Notes: a model not told the origin generated them from the sequence alone. DNA of 64,000 nucleotides from Massospora cicadina (GCA_022478985.1 JAKSZP010009244.1:186001-250000), one strand, 5' to 3'. Positions 10,489 to 21,925 are shown, counted from the first letter of the stretch. Numbers and translations are program-made.

Positions 10489-11915
10489 TGTAAGTCCTGG
10501 GGAGCATCCCCTGGCTGTTGATTGGGCCATTTTTCCATTCCCAAGTAAGAAGACACCAAAGAGGATGGTGGCACCTCTCATTACTTGGGGCGATCTCGCT
10601 CACATAGTAAATGAGCGGTGGGTAACAGCTCTTCCACTTCAGATCCCACCCCCAGCACCCACACTCACCTCAGCAGAACTGTTATGGGGAATTAGCAAAA
10701 TCTGCGCTGAGATTGTCAAATTGAAATCAGTCAGATCTAACTTGAGTGGCAATCTGGCCAATGCTCAGATCTCAAATGGCCAGAAAGGCATGAAGACTGA
10801 GGTATCAGCCAGAACATCTGACAGTTCCAATTTAATTAAAAATGTTGATCAAATAAATCACCTTCCTACCAAAGTTATCAGGATCCATCCTCAACAGCCA
10901 GGCTATAGCATTGGACGCCATCAATGAGGGTTCAAAGTCCTCTGTTGACAATTTGGGCGTTGTGGCTGATGTGATGCCACTGACCAAACAAACAGCCCAG
11001 CAACCAAGTGTGGGTGGGTTGGGCATCCCAAACCTGTTCCCAACCAAATGGACCCACCCCTATGTGGGGTGGCCTTGGGGATTCCCATCACTTGACAGGC
11101 CAAAAGCCATCATGCCAACCATTGGAAACATAGCTGAGCCTTGGTTTGGACGTTTGAGGTCAAACTGACAGTGACTCGGCCCACCACCAAATTTTTCGAT
11201 GTCAGTTCCTAAGGAACAAACCCACCCATTCACAAATAGTTTGCCGGTTAGGTCAAAATTGAGGGTCCTGATCCAGGCTTGTCACTACCCCAATCAACCA
11301 CTATTTGATCAGTTGCATAGCACTGAGAAAATTGATGCAAATCTTCTTTTTTTCCTTTAATAAAAATTTTGCCAAGAAACCAAACAATTTTTTTATTGTA
11401 TTGATTATTCTAACTTCATTCCCGATGGCATTTCCTTGGTGGCCTGTTGGTCCATATACCGGATGGGCTCTACCAGTACTTATAACCACTATGGCCCCCT
11501 CCATCATCGATTGGATTCAGAGAGTCTGATACTTTTGGCTCTTCAACCCCATTATTATGAACTTCCAGCGGCAGTACATGGGGATCTTGTGGACTTATGT
11601 CCACCAATTGCAAGAAAAATACATCTCCTTGCCTCCCTGGTTAAGATGACCCCATATGACAATGAATTTATTGAAACAATCTCGGTGACCCCACCTCCTG
11701 CAGCAAGGCCCCCTGGGTTGGGAGTGGGCTCATTGTGGTTAGTCGTCAGTATCATACTCACTGTCAGGTTACACCAACAATTCGTCATTTCCCATTGCCT
11801 GGCTCCATATCAAGTCGTTCAGTTGACAATGCCTCTGGCATTCTGGATTGCTTTTTGGTGCTTACGCATCCTGACTAGCAGGACAGTCTAAACTTCTTCT
11901 GCAGTTTCCATGACA
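10489..11915 (+). repeat. Chromovirus 5' LTR (family A, 1427 bp)
   Basis: Starts TGTAAGTCCTGGGG and ends CCATGACA. Two coding-like blocks lie inside. The U3-side block at 10565-10927 begins VAPLITWGDLAHIVNERW and recurs in the diverged LTRs at 54.8-55.1 and 63.6-63.8 kb. The second block begins at the ATG at 11425, just after an AATAAA at 11359-11364. No canonical TATA box is evident. No convincing tRNA primer-binding site follows the LTR. Confidence 0.95.
11425..11915 (+). pseudogene. LTR-embedded reading frame leading into gag
   Basis: Begins MAFPWWPVGPYTGWALP at 11425 and is readable to the LTR end, with frameshifts in this copy: frame of 11425, then frame of 11436 to 11891, then the frame of 11894 after loss of one G in the run that reads GGG in copy a. 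In that last frame the stretch ...NFFCSFHDIIDQPLF crosses the LTR end at 11915 and continues open to 12274, in phase with the first gag frame. Copy a (663-1155) has the whole stretch in a single frame, so the ancestor probably initiated translation inside the LTR. The peptide is hydrophobic and not recognised. Confidence 0.6.
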
Positions 11916-12956
11916 TAATCGACCAACCATTATTTCCAGCCACTTCCGCCTTGTTCTTTGAACTGGGTGCTGCAATGGTTACCCTTTACAAAATGAATGT
12001 GCAATCAGTAGTTTGCTGTTTGTTGTTTGTTTGGTCTCTTTCTGATTTTGGGAGAAGTATCCGCTCTACCTTGGGAAATCTTCTTCAATCCACCCAAGCT
12101 GCGCGGATTGCACCTCCTCCCCTTTCACTAGCCCAGAGGGAAGTTCAAGTGTCCCCTCTCGGGAGATCACCAACCAAGTTTTCAACACACTTGCTGAGGT
12201 GCAAATGCATACAGCAATTGCACTCAATAACACTTCCACATTATCCCATGCTCAACAAGGGCTCACGTTGTTAGACGCTGTGGATGGGGATGCCCACCGT
12301 TGGGCGAGAGGACTTTTGCGCTCTTCCTCACAAGCAGGTGACTCCACCCCCTGATGGATGTCATGTCAGCTGCCCTGAAACCCCCTGTGTCACAATCAGA
12401 CCACCTATTCAGACTGATCTATGCCATGGCCAAAGCCCCTAGCTTGGTTTCTTTGATTTCTACCTTTTGTGAACTGGCCTCCACGTCAGGTCTATCTATC
12501 AATATGCTTCAGGCAGTCTTTAGATCAGGCTTGGATTCAGGTTCCGCTCATCAAGAGGCCTGGTCCACCATCCAAGGATCAGTAGATCAAATATGTGCCA
12601 CTGCAACCACCATCAATGCCTTACCCCGCCATGTTACCCATTATCAGAAGGCGAATTTCTTGATTGGGTTACCCAAAGTAGACACAGATGACGCGCCTAT
12701 ATCTGAATTAGTGGTAGATCTGGGTACCAATCTTTCCGTAACCCACAAGTCTGAGTTGGCGGATACAGAGTTACCTATTAATAAATCTGTTCAAACCCAG
12801 ATGGAGAAATCATTTCCCCCGCCCTCATACTTCCAATTTTTGCTCCGGCAAAGGACCCCAACCTTACCCCCAATATGCCATTTATTTCTTCAGTTGCAAA
12901 TGAGTCAGTCAAATCTTCCAATAAACAAAACTTCGCTTATTTACTATTGCCTATGA
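11916..12956 (+). pseudogene. Chromovirus gag (broken)
   Basis: The first part (to 12274) is open in the frame that continues from the LTR. The second part (12354-12956) is a 200-codon open stretch. The position between the LTR and the DTG protease identifies it as gag; no zinc knuckle is visible. A segment around 12,260-12,320 (LLDAVDGDAHRWARGLL) looks like a capsid helix with the W typical of gypsy capsids, but this is only suggestive. Frames are shifted relative to one another. Confidence 0.6.
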
Positions 12957-13442
12957 AGATCAGTGTCAGCTCACATCATTTCTCCTTTGAAGCCCTGGTG
13001 GATACTGGAGCTGCGGGGAACTTCATGAGTGTTGAGTTAGTGCAACAATTAGAACTGTAAATGGATGCAGGCCCCTCAGTGATTGTGGCCTCATCTTCTT
13101 CCCAGCCCTCATATGTCATTCGCCAACTGGTATCTTTTTCAATCCACCAGTTCAGCTTCTGTGATCGCTTTTCAGCTATGCCAGACTTGGTGTTTCTAGT
13201 GATCTTAGGGGTGGGGTGGTTGCGTCAACAACATGTGAAGATTCATATAGAGTCTAATACGTTGTTGTTCACCAATGATCATTTGGAGGGAGAATTTTCT
13301 TTGATTGACACCCTCAAGCAGATACAAGGTTCCAGCTCTATCACTACCCTAGTCACTTCTGCGGGCATCCCGGCCATTTTCCAAGAGCTTAATGCACTAT
13401 CAGAGAATCTTCGACATGAAAAAGGAGGATTGCCTGCCTAAG
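12950..13442 (+). pseudogene. Chromovirus protease and linker (broken)
   Basis: The aspartic protease active site is DTGA at 13001-13012, in the context FEALVDTGAAGNFMS. The second hydrophobic glycine block reads VILGVGWLRQQHVKIH at about 13,198-13,250 (normally ILG..WL). A stop at 13058 separates the two halves. The catalytic triad itself is intact. The linker continues to the stop at about 13440, before RT. Confidence 0.8.
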
Positions 13443-13456
13443 CACACTAGGTTTGA

Positions 13457-14145
13457 TTGTGGGTTTTGAACAAACGTGGAGTTGGTGAACATCAACTGCC
13501 CGTTGTATCCCATACAGCGGAGGAAGAAGTTGCGCTTAATACCTGGTTGGACAATATGTTGAAAAAGGGTTGGTTGTTCAAGGAGACCTCACCTGTCACC
13601 TCCCCCATCATCTTTGCCAAAAAAGCAGATGGTTCTCTCCATCCCTGTGTGGATTACGGTCATTTGAATAAAATAACGGTTTTTGATCCCTACCCCTTGC
13701 CTCTGGAGCAGACAATCAGCCAGGCAATCACCAAATCCAGTGTGTTCTCTAAGTTGGATCTGGTGAACGCCTTCAACTAAATTTGGGTAATGGAAGGGCA
13801 GAAATGGTTAACAGCAATCCGGATGAAGCGTGGCATTTCCAATTTTTTGTAATGCCCTTTGGGCTGAAGAATGCTCCTGCTATGTTTCAATAGATGATCG
13901 ACAATGTACTGGGTGACCTCCAGTTTACCTGTGCAGTTGCATACATTGATGATATCCTGGTTCACTCCCTGACTCCCAAACAACATGATACTGAGTTGGA
14001 GGCGGTGGTGGTCGCCTTGCATAAGGCAGGTTTGTTCCTCAAACCTTCCAATAGTGAGTTTTATAAGGAGGAGGTTACTTTCCTTGGGAACCTGGTTCTC
14101 AAAGATGGCTATGCAATCCCTCCCAACAAGTTAGATGCGATCTGA
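13457..14145 (+). pseudogene. Chromovirus reverse transcriptase (broken)
   Basis: Finger/palm motifs read in order: PVTSPIIFAKKADGSLHPCVDYGHLN, KLDLVNAFN (first catalytic Asp), a stop where intact elements have Q or H, then FGLKNAPAMFQ with CAG changed to TAG. The YIDDILVH catalytic box is at 13942-13965 and intact. FLGNLV is at about 14,088-14,100. The first Asp and the YIDD box survive, but two or more stops interrupt the frame. Confidence 0.85.
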
Positions 14146-14149
14146 GAAT

Positions 14150-14700
14150 GGCCAACTCTGACTACGCAAAAACAACTTCAGAGTTTCTTGGGAACTATCA
14201 TTTTCCTGAAAAAGTTTTCCCTGGCACTTTCCCAGTTGGCCGCACCGCTCCACCCCCTTACTGGGAAAAACGTACCATTTCGTTGGATGCCCAAATGCCA
14301 GCAGGCGTTTGAATCGATCAAGGAGGTGTTCATGTCTCCACACATTTTGAAGCATGCTGATCCCACCAAACCATATATTGTTGCATGTGATGCCTAATCA
14401 GTTGCAGTGGGAGTGGTGTTGCTTCAGGAGCACGATGGTTTAGAAATCCCAGTCGCTTACTTTTCCTGGAAGTTCACAGCCATGGAGCAGTCCTGGGCCA
14501 TATATGACAAGGAATTGGCAGCTGTTGCATGAAAATTAACTCATTGGTGGTATCTGCTGCAGAGTGCCCGCCATGAATTAATGGTCCTCATGGATCACCA
14601 GGCCCTTTTGTATTTTTGCAAACCCCAAAAATTTGGTGCATCAGCAGGCCCAAACCTGTCAGGACCTGTGCAGTTTTAACTCAAAAATATGAATTCATTA
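14150..14700 (+). pseudogene. Chromovirus connection and RNase H (broken)
   Basis: The connection reads FLGTIIFLKKFSLALSQLAAPL and HPLTGKNVPFRW (about 14,188-14,285). RNase H begins PYIVACDA, followed by a stop where S/D is usual, then VAVGVVLLQEHDG, VAYFSWKF, and an Glu helix DKELAAVA interrupted by TGA. It ends LMVLMDHQALLYF. All three usual acidic positions can be found; the stops make it inactive. Confidence 0.8.
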
Positions 14701-15985
14701 AAGGTGCGCTCAATGTACTTCCTGATTTCCTAAGCCGCAGCCCCACCCACTGTTCCTCAGAACCAGAGGAAGTGGACCTCGTTACCATGATTCCTGCCAC
14801 TCAAATCCTGTCGATTGTTCCCCTCATCATTTCCTCCATTGCTTTGGCTCCTGACGCCCCACTAGTAGCTCAGGTCTTAGCCAGTCAAATAGCCTGCCCT
14901 GAGGGCGTGGAGTTGGTCGAAAGATTGGCTCACTCAAGTCACAAACACACCCTATACTCCTTATAAGAGGGACTCATTTACTTTTGGTCTCACATCTGGG
15001 TCCCCCTCCTTCCGATCAGAGGTATTCCGTGCACATCATGATCCCCCCACGGTTGGACATCCCAGTAACAAGAAATGCATCGATTTGATCAAGAGAACCT
15101 TCAATTAGGCGGGTCTGACAAAAGAGGTTCCGGCTTGGATTGCCAATTATGTTACTTGCGCTAGGGCTAAGTCAGATCTCTCTGGCAAAAACAGCCTCCT
15201 GCACCCCTTACAGCAGGTGAAGGGCCCATGGACCTCAGTGTCTGTGGATTTTATTGTTGAACTCCCCTGTTCTAATGGGTTCACAGCGGTGATGGTAATG
15301 GTGAATTGTTTCAAAATTTTTCCCTTTTTATACCTTCTACTTCCGCGATTATGTCAGAAGAAACTTCCCATCTTTTCATACGCCATGTGTTTCCAGTGTT
15401 TGGTCTCCCCCAGGAGATCATCAGTGACTGGGGCTCACAGTTCACCGTGCGGTTTTGGAGTGAACTCCTATCAATCCTAAAAATATCCCCCTGTCGCTCC
15501 ACAGCATATCATCCTCAGTCCAATGGACAAACTGAGTGGGTCAATTAAGTCCTCAAACAGTACCTGTGTTGCTATTCTGCAGCCATGCAGGATACTTAGG
15601 CCGGTGACTTGCCTCTCGCTCAATTTGCTTACAATAATGGGACCCATGCATCCATGGGGTTTTCCCCTATACAAAGCAACGTTGGGTTATAATCCTTCAT
15701 TTTCAGTTGGTCTGTGCTTGCAGCCTGAGGTTCAAGCTGCCGCGGACCATGCTGCCCATATCAGATCAACCCAAGCCTTAGTGCGGGAACACCTCACCAA
15801 AGCCATTGATGACTACAAGTGGTTCGCGGATTGTAAGCGTCTCCCAGGTCATGATTTTATGGTGGGTTCCTACGTCATGCTTGATACCCATCACTTAAGA
15901 ATTCAGACCCCTTCCCATAAATTCGCCAGTAAACGTTCAGGTCCCCATTTGGTGGAAAAGGTATTGGGCAATGGGGCGTTCTGAC
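14700..15985 (+). pseudogene. Chromovirus integrase (broken)
   Basis: The zinc-binding domain is recognisable at about 15,030-15,170 (HHDPPTVGHPSNKKC ... ANYVTCARAKSD). The spacing before the last cysteine is short, so the first cysteine of the CxxC pair appears deleted. Catalytic core: SVDFIVELP (first Asp, about 15,243), ISDWGSQFT (second Asp, about 15,420) and STAYHPQSNGQTEWVN (Glu, about 15,500). ATLGYNPSF lies at about 15,680. The GPY/F-like module reads SGPHLVEKVLGNGAF before a frameshift at about 15,980. Confidence 0.85.
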
Positions 15986-16263
15986 TAAGCTCCCTGCGCA
16001 TTGGAAGCAGCATCCTGTTTTCCATGTTTCCCAGCTGTCGCCCTTCAAGGGTGCAATTCCCATGGAACCAGAAATGATCATCATCAATAATGGGGAAGAG
16101 GCCAAGGTAGAGGCTATTCTGGCATCCCAGAAGTCGTGACATTCTGTCCAATATCTAGTGTCCTGGAAAGGGTATCCAGCCTACGAAAATAGTTGGGTCA
16201 AGGCGCACAATTGTGCAAATTGTATGGACCTGGTAGAAGCATTCCACATATCCCACCCCTGAG
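15986..16263 (+). pseudogene. Integrase tail and chromodomain (frameshifted)
   Basis: After the frameshift the text resumes as LPAHWKQHPVFHVSQLSPFKG (the usual HPVFHVSQL block). VEAILASQKS, a stop, and YLVSWKGYPAYENSWVK then follow, a typical chromodomain with the aromatic and W-K-G-Y positions, ending in LVEAFHISHP and a TGA at about 16261. Chromodomains of chromoviruses bind modified histone H3 and steer integration to heterochromatin. The dense nesting seen here fits that habit, though this copy cannot act. Confidence 0.85.
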
Positions 16264-16271
16264 GCTCTCCG

Positions 16272-16295
16272 CCCCCCCCCCCCCCAAAAAAAAAA
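16272..16295 (+). repeat. C14A10 homopolymer junction
   Basis: A run of 14 C followed by 10 A lies just downstream of the chromodomain stop, in the untranslated stretch before the polypurine tract. It is the longest G/C homopolymer in the window. It could be a genuine simple repeat or partly a sequencing artefact. Confidence 0.9.
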
Positions 16296-16381
16296 GTTGC
16301 AACGTTTATGGCAATTAAGTTACCCAAGACGCACAAGAATGTGGCTCTGGTGAAGTTTCCTGGTGGGGGTGCCCTTCCTTT

Positions 16382-16399
16382 GGAAAAGGGAAATGGTGA
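16382..16399 (+). promoter_or_regulatory. Polypurine tract
   Basis: GGAAAAGGGAAATGGTGA abuts the TG of the 3' LTR at 16400, the position expected of the primer for plus-strand DNA synthesis in LTR retrotransposons. The single T is a minor break. Confidence 0.75.
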
Positions 16400-17828
16400 T
16401 GTAAGTCCCGGGGAATGTCCCCTAGCTGTTGATTGGGCCATTTTCCCATTCCTGAGTAAGAAGACACCAAAGAGGATGGCAGTACCTCTTGTTACTCATG
16501 GCGATCTCACTCATGTAGTAGATGAGCGGTGGGTAACAGCTCTTCCACTTCAGATCCCACCCCAGAACCCATACTCACCTTGGCAGAACTGTTATAGGGA
16601 ATTAGAGAAATCTGTGCTAAGATTGTCAAATTGAAATTAGTCAGATAAATTTAAGTGCCAATTTGGCCAATGTTCAGATCTCAAATGGCCAGAAAGGCAT
16701 GAAGACTGAGGTATCGGCTGGAACAACTGATGGTTCCAATTCAATTAAAATGCCAATCAAACAAATCACCTTCCTACCAAAGTCATTGGAGATTATCCTC
16801 GATGGCCAGGCCATAGCATTGGATGCCATCAACGAGGGTTCAAAGTCCCATGTTGACAATTTGGGCGTTGCAGCTGATGTGATGCCACTGACCAAACAAA
16901 CAGCCCAGTAACTGGGCGTGGGCGGGTTGGGCATCCTGAACCTGTTCCCAACCAAATGGACCTACCCCTATGTGGGGTGGCCTTGGGGGATTCCTGTTGC
17001 TTGACAGGCCAAACGCCATCATGCCAACTGTCAGAAATGTAGCCAAGCCTCAGTTTGGATGTTCAAGGTTGAACTGACAGTGACTTGGCTACCACCAAAT
17101 TTTTTGATGTCAGTTCCCAAGGAACAAACCCTCCCATTCCCAACTAATTTGCCAGTTAGGTCGAAATTGAGGGTCCCAATCCCGGCTTATCACTACCCCA
17201 ATCAACCACTATTTAATCAGTTGCATAGCACTGAGAAAATTGTTGGTCAATTTTCTTCCTTTTCCTTTAATAAAAACTTTTCCAAGAAACCAAACAATTT
17301 CCTTATTGTATTAATCCTTCTGATCACATCCCTGATGGCATTTCCTTGGTGGCCTGTCAGTCCATATACCGGATGGGCTCTACCAGTACTTATGGTCACT
17401 ATGGCCCTCTCCGTCATCAATTGGATTCAGCGAGTCTGATACTTTTGGCTCTTTAACCCCATTATCATGAACTTCCGGCAGCAGTACACAGGGATCTTGT
17501 GGCCTTATGTCCACCAATTGCAAGAAAGAATCCATCTCCTTGCCTCCCCAGTTGAAATGACCCCATATATGCTGATGAATTTATCAAAACAATCTTGGTG
17601 ATCCCGCCCCCTTAAGCAAGGCCCCCTGGGTCAGGAGTAGCTCATTGTGGTTTGTCATCGTGATCATACTCACTCTCAGGTTACACCAACAATTCGTCAT
17701 TTTCCAATGCCCAGCTCCATATAAAGTCATTTGGATGGCAATGCCTCTGGCATTCTGGCTTGCCTTTTTGGTGCTTACACATCCCAACTGGCAGGCCGGT
17801 CTAAACTTCTTCTGCCGTTTTCATGACA
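16400..17828 (+). repeat. Chromovirus 3' LTR (family A, 1429 bp)
   Basis: Direct repeat of 10489-11915. It begins TGTAAGTCCCGGGG and ends TCATGACA, followed at once by the CAAAT duplication. The reading frame around its internal ATG (17335) extends upstream to 17059 in the same frame, giving 126 open codons; the downstream half is interrupted. Confidence 0.95.
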
Positions 17829-17833
17829 CAAAT

Positions 17834-20168
17834 GACACCAGTTCATTTCTACTTTGTTTTGTGTTTTGGCAACATATAATGCCATTTGGTTTCTGCTGAC
17901 TCTAGGACGTGGGGGCTGTGAAAAGGGGTTTGTGCCAGTAGACATGTTGGAAGAAGATATTCTGGTTAATTGGGGGGTGCGTTGAAATTTCAACCAGATT
18001 ATGCTTTTACTAATATGCTCCATACTAGCAAACTAATTTAAGGATTATTCCCAATATTAATTATTAGTGTTGATGACTTTTATGCTTTTGAGGAGAAAGC
18101 CTTGACTTAATATTTGATCATCTGAAGCAATGTTGTTGAGCTTTAGGATCCTTAGGAGGAAGATCTAAATTTTTGATTGTGAGTAATTTGATGATTAAAC
18201 TTTCATAAGTTTTAAAAAATGATTCTCAGTAGTCTTAGTTTACCAGGTTTGAGGGCACAATCACTTACTCTTGTAAATCAAGCTGATATAAGTTCCAACT
18301 CTTAAAGCATATTGAATGATGCAGGTTGATAAATAAATTTAGAGTTATTCTATAGCAACTGATGCTGATGATTCTAATAGCTGGACACTAGATTGCCTTG
18401 ATGATCTATATGTATGAAAATTACTTCCCTAGTAAGTTATCTTGTTCCTTGTCTTACTATATTTTACTAGTAATTAATTTAGTTTTGTAGGATGCAAACG
18501 CTAAAGTTTAAAGTGAACAAGAGTCAAGTTTTGGATGAATCATTACCATCTCATATTCTTGCTTCCTGTCATCATACAAGAAGCTTTATTTAAGGAAACC
18601 CTTGCAAACTTGTGCATCGACTTCTTTTCTACAAACATGTTGCTCTTTTTGTTGAAGTTTAAGGATTTACTGATAATATACTTGTAGCAAAAATGAACTG
18701 GTTATTGATTGGACAGAGGTCTTTGCTATTCATATTGTCATCCTAGCACAATAGTAAATCCCCTTTATTATGAATTGCAAATTACAACAGTGTTGTCACT
18801 AAATGAGGCTCTGCTGGTTTATGCTACTTCACTACCATGAGGCTAATTAACAAAAGGTGTGGGGAGAAGGAGTTTGACAATATGGTCTGACTATCCATGT
18901 GAACAAAAAACTATGTTTTAACTTAAATATTACTGTTAGTTAAACAGAGGTTTCATTTTTTGGGTCATTTTTGACAAGGCTAGTTTACCATATAACCTTC
19001 TTTTATAATTGTTGTCAGGATTAATCTCTGATGGGAGTAACAATAAAAAAATATCAGCAACTATTACCAATTAGAGGTGTTATGGAAAGTATGATTGATT
19101 CCTATTCACACCACTGACTGTAAATCTGTATCATTAATTTATAATGATACACAAGGGCCTGTGGCATAGTATTTTGTATCACTTTTATTATCTATTTTGC
19201 CCATGTTAGCTTAAAATGTCTCTACTAGTTTACTATTATTATCCTTGGTTTTATCATCATCTCATCCCTTTTAGGTTATTGTTACTATAATGTAAATCCA
19301 TGAAGCTAAGGCCTTAGTTTTATTGGCTTCCTTAAACTCTTAAAGAAAATTATTAGTCCTGTGCGCAGTTAAGTTACCAGATATTGGCACCAATAGGATT
19401 TTTAGTATTTAAAAAGCATACATTAAAGAAGTAATCACTTAACATGGTATTTAGCTTTGATCAGTAGTATAAGCTTACAATCTGGCAAAAAGAAGAGAAA
19501 CCATGCGCCCCTGCCACTAATAGTACCCAGAAAATTACAGTGTGCTTTTTATTCTTAATTACTTTTGTTAAAACACTGTTGCAGCAACTTGGTTTCCATT
19601 GAATATATATGTTTAGAGTAAATGTCCCAATAAAGTTTACTCTTTATATTAGTGCTTTTAATTTTGCATCCAAGATGGATGCCTAAGTGCTATTATTAAC
19701 AAGGAGGATGTTAGAAATGAGCAAGGCTCTCTCCCTAATATCCAGGGCTTGGTGGTGGAAAATGGTAGATTTTCACCCTTGTCAATGTCAGCCTTGGCTA
19801 GGTTGATCCTGACAACAACCTTTGGGGTGAGTGACCTTTAAAGGGCCCTAATTTTTATATTTTTATGTGTGGTTAGGGATGTGAGGTCACCAGAGGATAA
19901 AAGTCAATGAATATTGGGAATACAAATTCAACTAATTAAGTTTATGACAATATAGCGGTGAATGGAATATTTTGTAATATAATTCCTGTTGGATAATTGA
20001 TTAACTCAACTCTTAGTTTTTGTATTGGTGTCTTACATGATCCTAAGTCTATTATTATATTTTACCATAGAATAAATTGAATTGAAGCTAACCCCATGAC
20101 TTCCCATTTAAAGCTTTTCCTGACATTTCAATTTTCTTATTACAATTTCATCGTACAATGGTCAATAA
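17834..20168. other. Decayed AT-rich sequence without a readable gene
   Basis: It probably begins with the tail of Gypsy-1 interrupted by the chromovirus. A purine-rich GAAAAGGGG at about 17,918 could be its old polypurine tract. Short retroelement-like peptides can be glimpsed (for example near 18,100) but none is long enough to assign. No ORF, repeat border or tRNA was found. Confidence 0.5.
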
Positions 20169-21902
20169 TTGTTAGGATTCGCCCTAGTAGGTGTGAAGTC
20201 TCAACCTTGGGCTCACAGTATATTTATATTTTAGCAATTTCGCCCTATATTTTTTATTAATTTAACAATCACTAATTTATCATGATTAAGGCCCAGAATC
20301 ATTAGTCTTACCTTACCTAGCATCAAATGGTCAATACCGCCAAATTCACAGTTAAACAAATTTAGGATGAATCACTCCATTAATGCTCCGATGGCTGATA
20401 ATATAAGGAAGAATGACCAATCCAAGTTACTATTCATCCTGCTATTAGGACTGAGGCTTTATTCAAAGTTTAACTCCTCTACCCACCTCATTAACCACCT
20501 CACGCTACATATTAAGCCTTGTTTCATCTATTCTATCTTTCTATCTGTTGGCTTCCCTATGGCAGACAATAGAAACTAGTTGACTGTGTTACCATTATCT
20601 AAGTCCAGCTCTCAAAGATGAATCCTGATTTACTCCAACCCTGAACCTTACTTTGTTTTTACCCCCTACATTTCCAAATCTATTACTACCTTAACATGTG
20701 GTATACACCTATCTCTTAACATCTGGAATATCCCCTTCCTTTATTTATTTTATTCTTGATTCTATTCTAGTACTATTTACAAAACCATTTAATTCTTAAA
20801 TAGTTACACGTTTTAATTAACTCTTTTGTCAAAGACCTTTGACTAGTTTCATCTAGAGATTTCCTGCTCATGAATTGGAGATTTGCCTGACTCTTAAAAG
20901 AGATTTGCCATGGTGGCGATGTTTTTTAGGATATTACCTAGCTCCAACTAGAGATTCTTTCCTGTTTGAGTGAACAAAGATTGCCTCAATGACGCCACTC
21001 CATTGAGAGATTGCCTTAGGGGAAAAAGTACCCCTAAGAGATTCTGCTGGTGCTACCTATGACTAATAATCATGTAGCCTTTGAAGGACATGACCTTCAA
21101 ATTAATGAAAATCCCAAAAAGATGCACATCACAATTGCACTACTGCATCTTAAAAGTGATTTGACTATAGGTATTTACTTACTATAAATATAGGCTAGCC
21201 TTATTTGAATTTTGTAGTTTAATTGTGTAGATCTTTAGTGTAGCCTTACTTGTACAAAAGGATATAAAACTTTACCGTGTAGCCATGCTAAATGGTAAAG
21301 CTAGAATTGTATTGACCAACCATAACCTCTGCAAGTAGTGAATGAATGGACATCTTGTTACAATACTAATTGCTCTACAAAACTAATTACCAATGATACC
21401 ATTTGCATTGATTTGCATGCTGGATAATTGATTGCAGACTACCACAATTACCCAACTAATTCAGATTATAAGTCCAAGAAACTTTTTACTTAAGGAGTGA
21501 AGTAAACTACAAGCAAAATTGATCTATTGCCTCACCAGTGCTGTTGATGTTACCCTTATTGTATTTAAGTTTATATTCTTATCAAATAAAGAATTTGATC
21601 CATAGACGCCCACTGAACTAGCCACATGCTGTGATCTCAACTAATCACTTCTGCACTGAAGTAGGAAACATTTCTAGCATGCCTCATCATATTATTCTTT
21701 TCAATACTTTTTGGTTTATGATTTCAGTGTCCGCTCTATTAAAAGGTTGGCCTTATTTAAACTAAGAAGATTTGTTACCTATTTAAAAATTTTGCTTATT
21801 AGTTTGCCTCTGAACATCTGGGAATAGGTAAAGGGGTATTCCCAGGGTGTGGGCATCTCTGTTTAATTAGATTCTTTCACCTGTTTTTATCAATCAATTG
21901 TA
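20169..21902 (+). repeat. Possible ancient LTR
   Basis: Starts TGTTAGGATTCGCCC. It contains a TATA-like GGATATAAAAC at about 21,259 and an AATAAA at about 21,586, and ends just before a tRNA-primer-like TGGCGCCGTTAGAAGCCC at 21,908. The order TG..., TATA, AATAAA, PBS is that of a 5' LTR. The CA terminus is not preserved and no second copy is present, so this is a weak call. Confidence 0.3.
20858..21046. repeat. Cluster of degenerate GAGATTTGCC motifs
   Basis: About seven copies of a core like (A/G)GAGATT(T)(G/C)CC occur in about 190 bp, spaced irregularly by 20-46 bp (near 20861, 20879, 20902, 20948, 20979, 21006 and 21039). They lie inside the possible LTR upstream of its TATA-like motif, where enhancer-type repeats are common. 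The function is unknown. Confidence 0.5.
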
Positions 21903-21907
21903 TATCT

Positions 21908-21925
21908 GGCGCCGTTAGAAGCCCT
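21908..21925 (+). promoter_or_regulatory. Candidate primer-binding site
   Basis: TGGCGCCGTTAGAAGCCC begins with TGG, as expected of the complement of a tRNA 3' CCA end, and its first eight bases resemble those used by many retroelements. It lies a few bases after the end of the possible LTR at 20169-21902. No downstream gag can be read. Confidence 0.3.

Larger units (their letters stand above)
10489..17828 (+). mobile_element. Chromovirus (Ty3/gypsy with chromodomain), full length, mutated
   Basis: Complete 7340-bp element with LTRs at 10489-11915 and 16400-17828 and a perfect 5-bp target duplication, CAAAT (10484-10488 and 17829-17833). The order is gag, protease, reverse transcriptase, RNase H, integrase with GPY/F module, chromodomain, polypurine tract, 3' LTR. 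All coding parts carry stops, mostly explicable as C-to-T or G-to-A changes, plus a few frameshifts, so this copy is inactive. In the first 161 bp the two LTRs differ at about 20 sites by hand count, 19 of them transitions, so the insertion is old. Confidence 0.96.
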
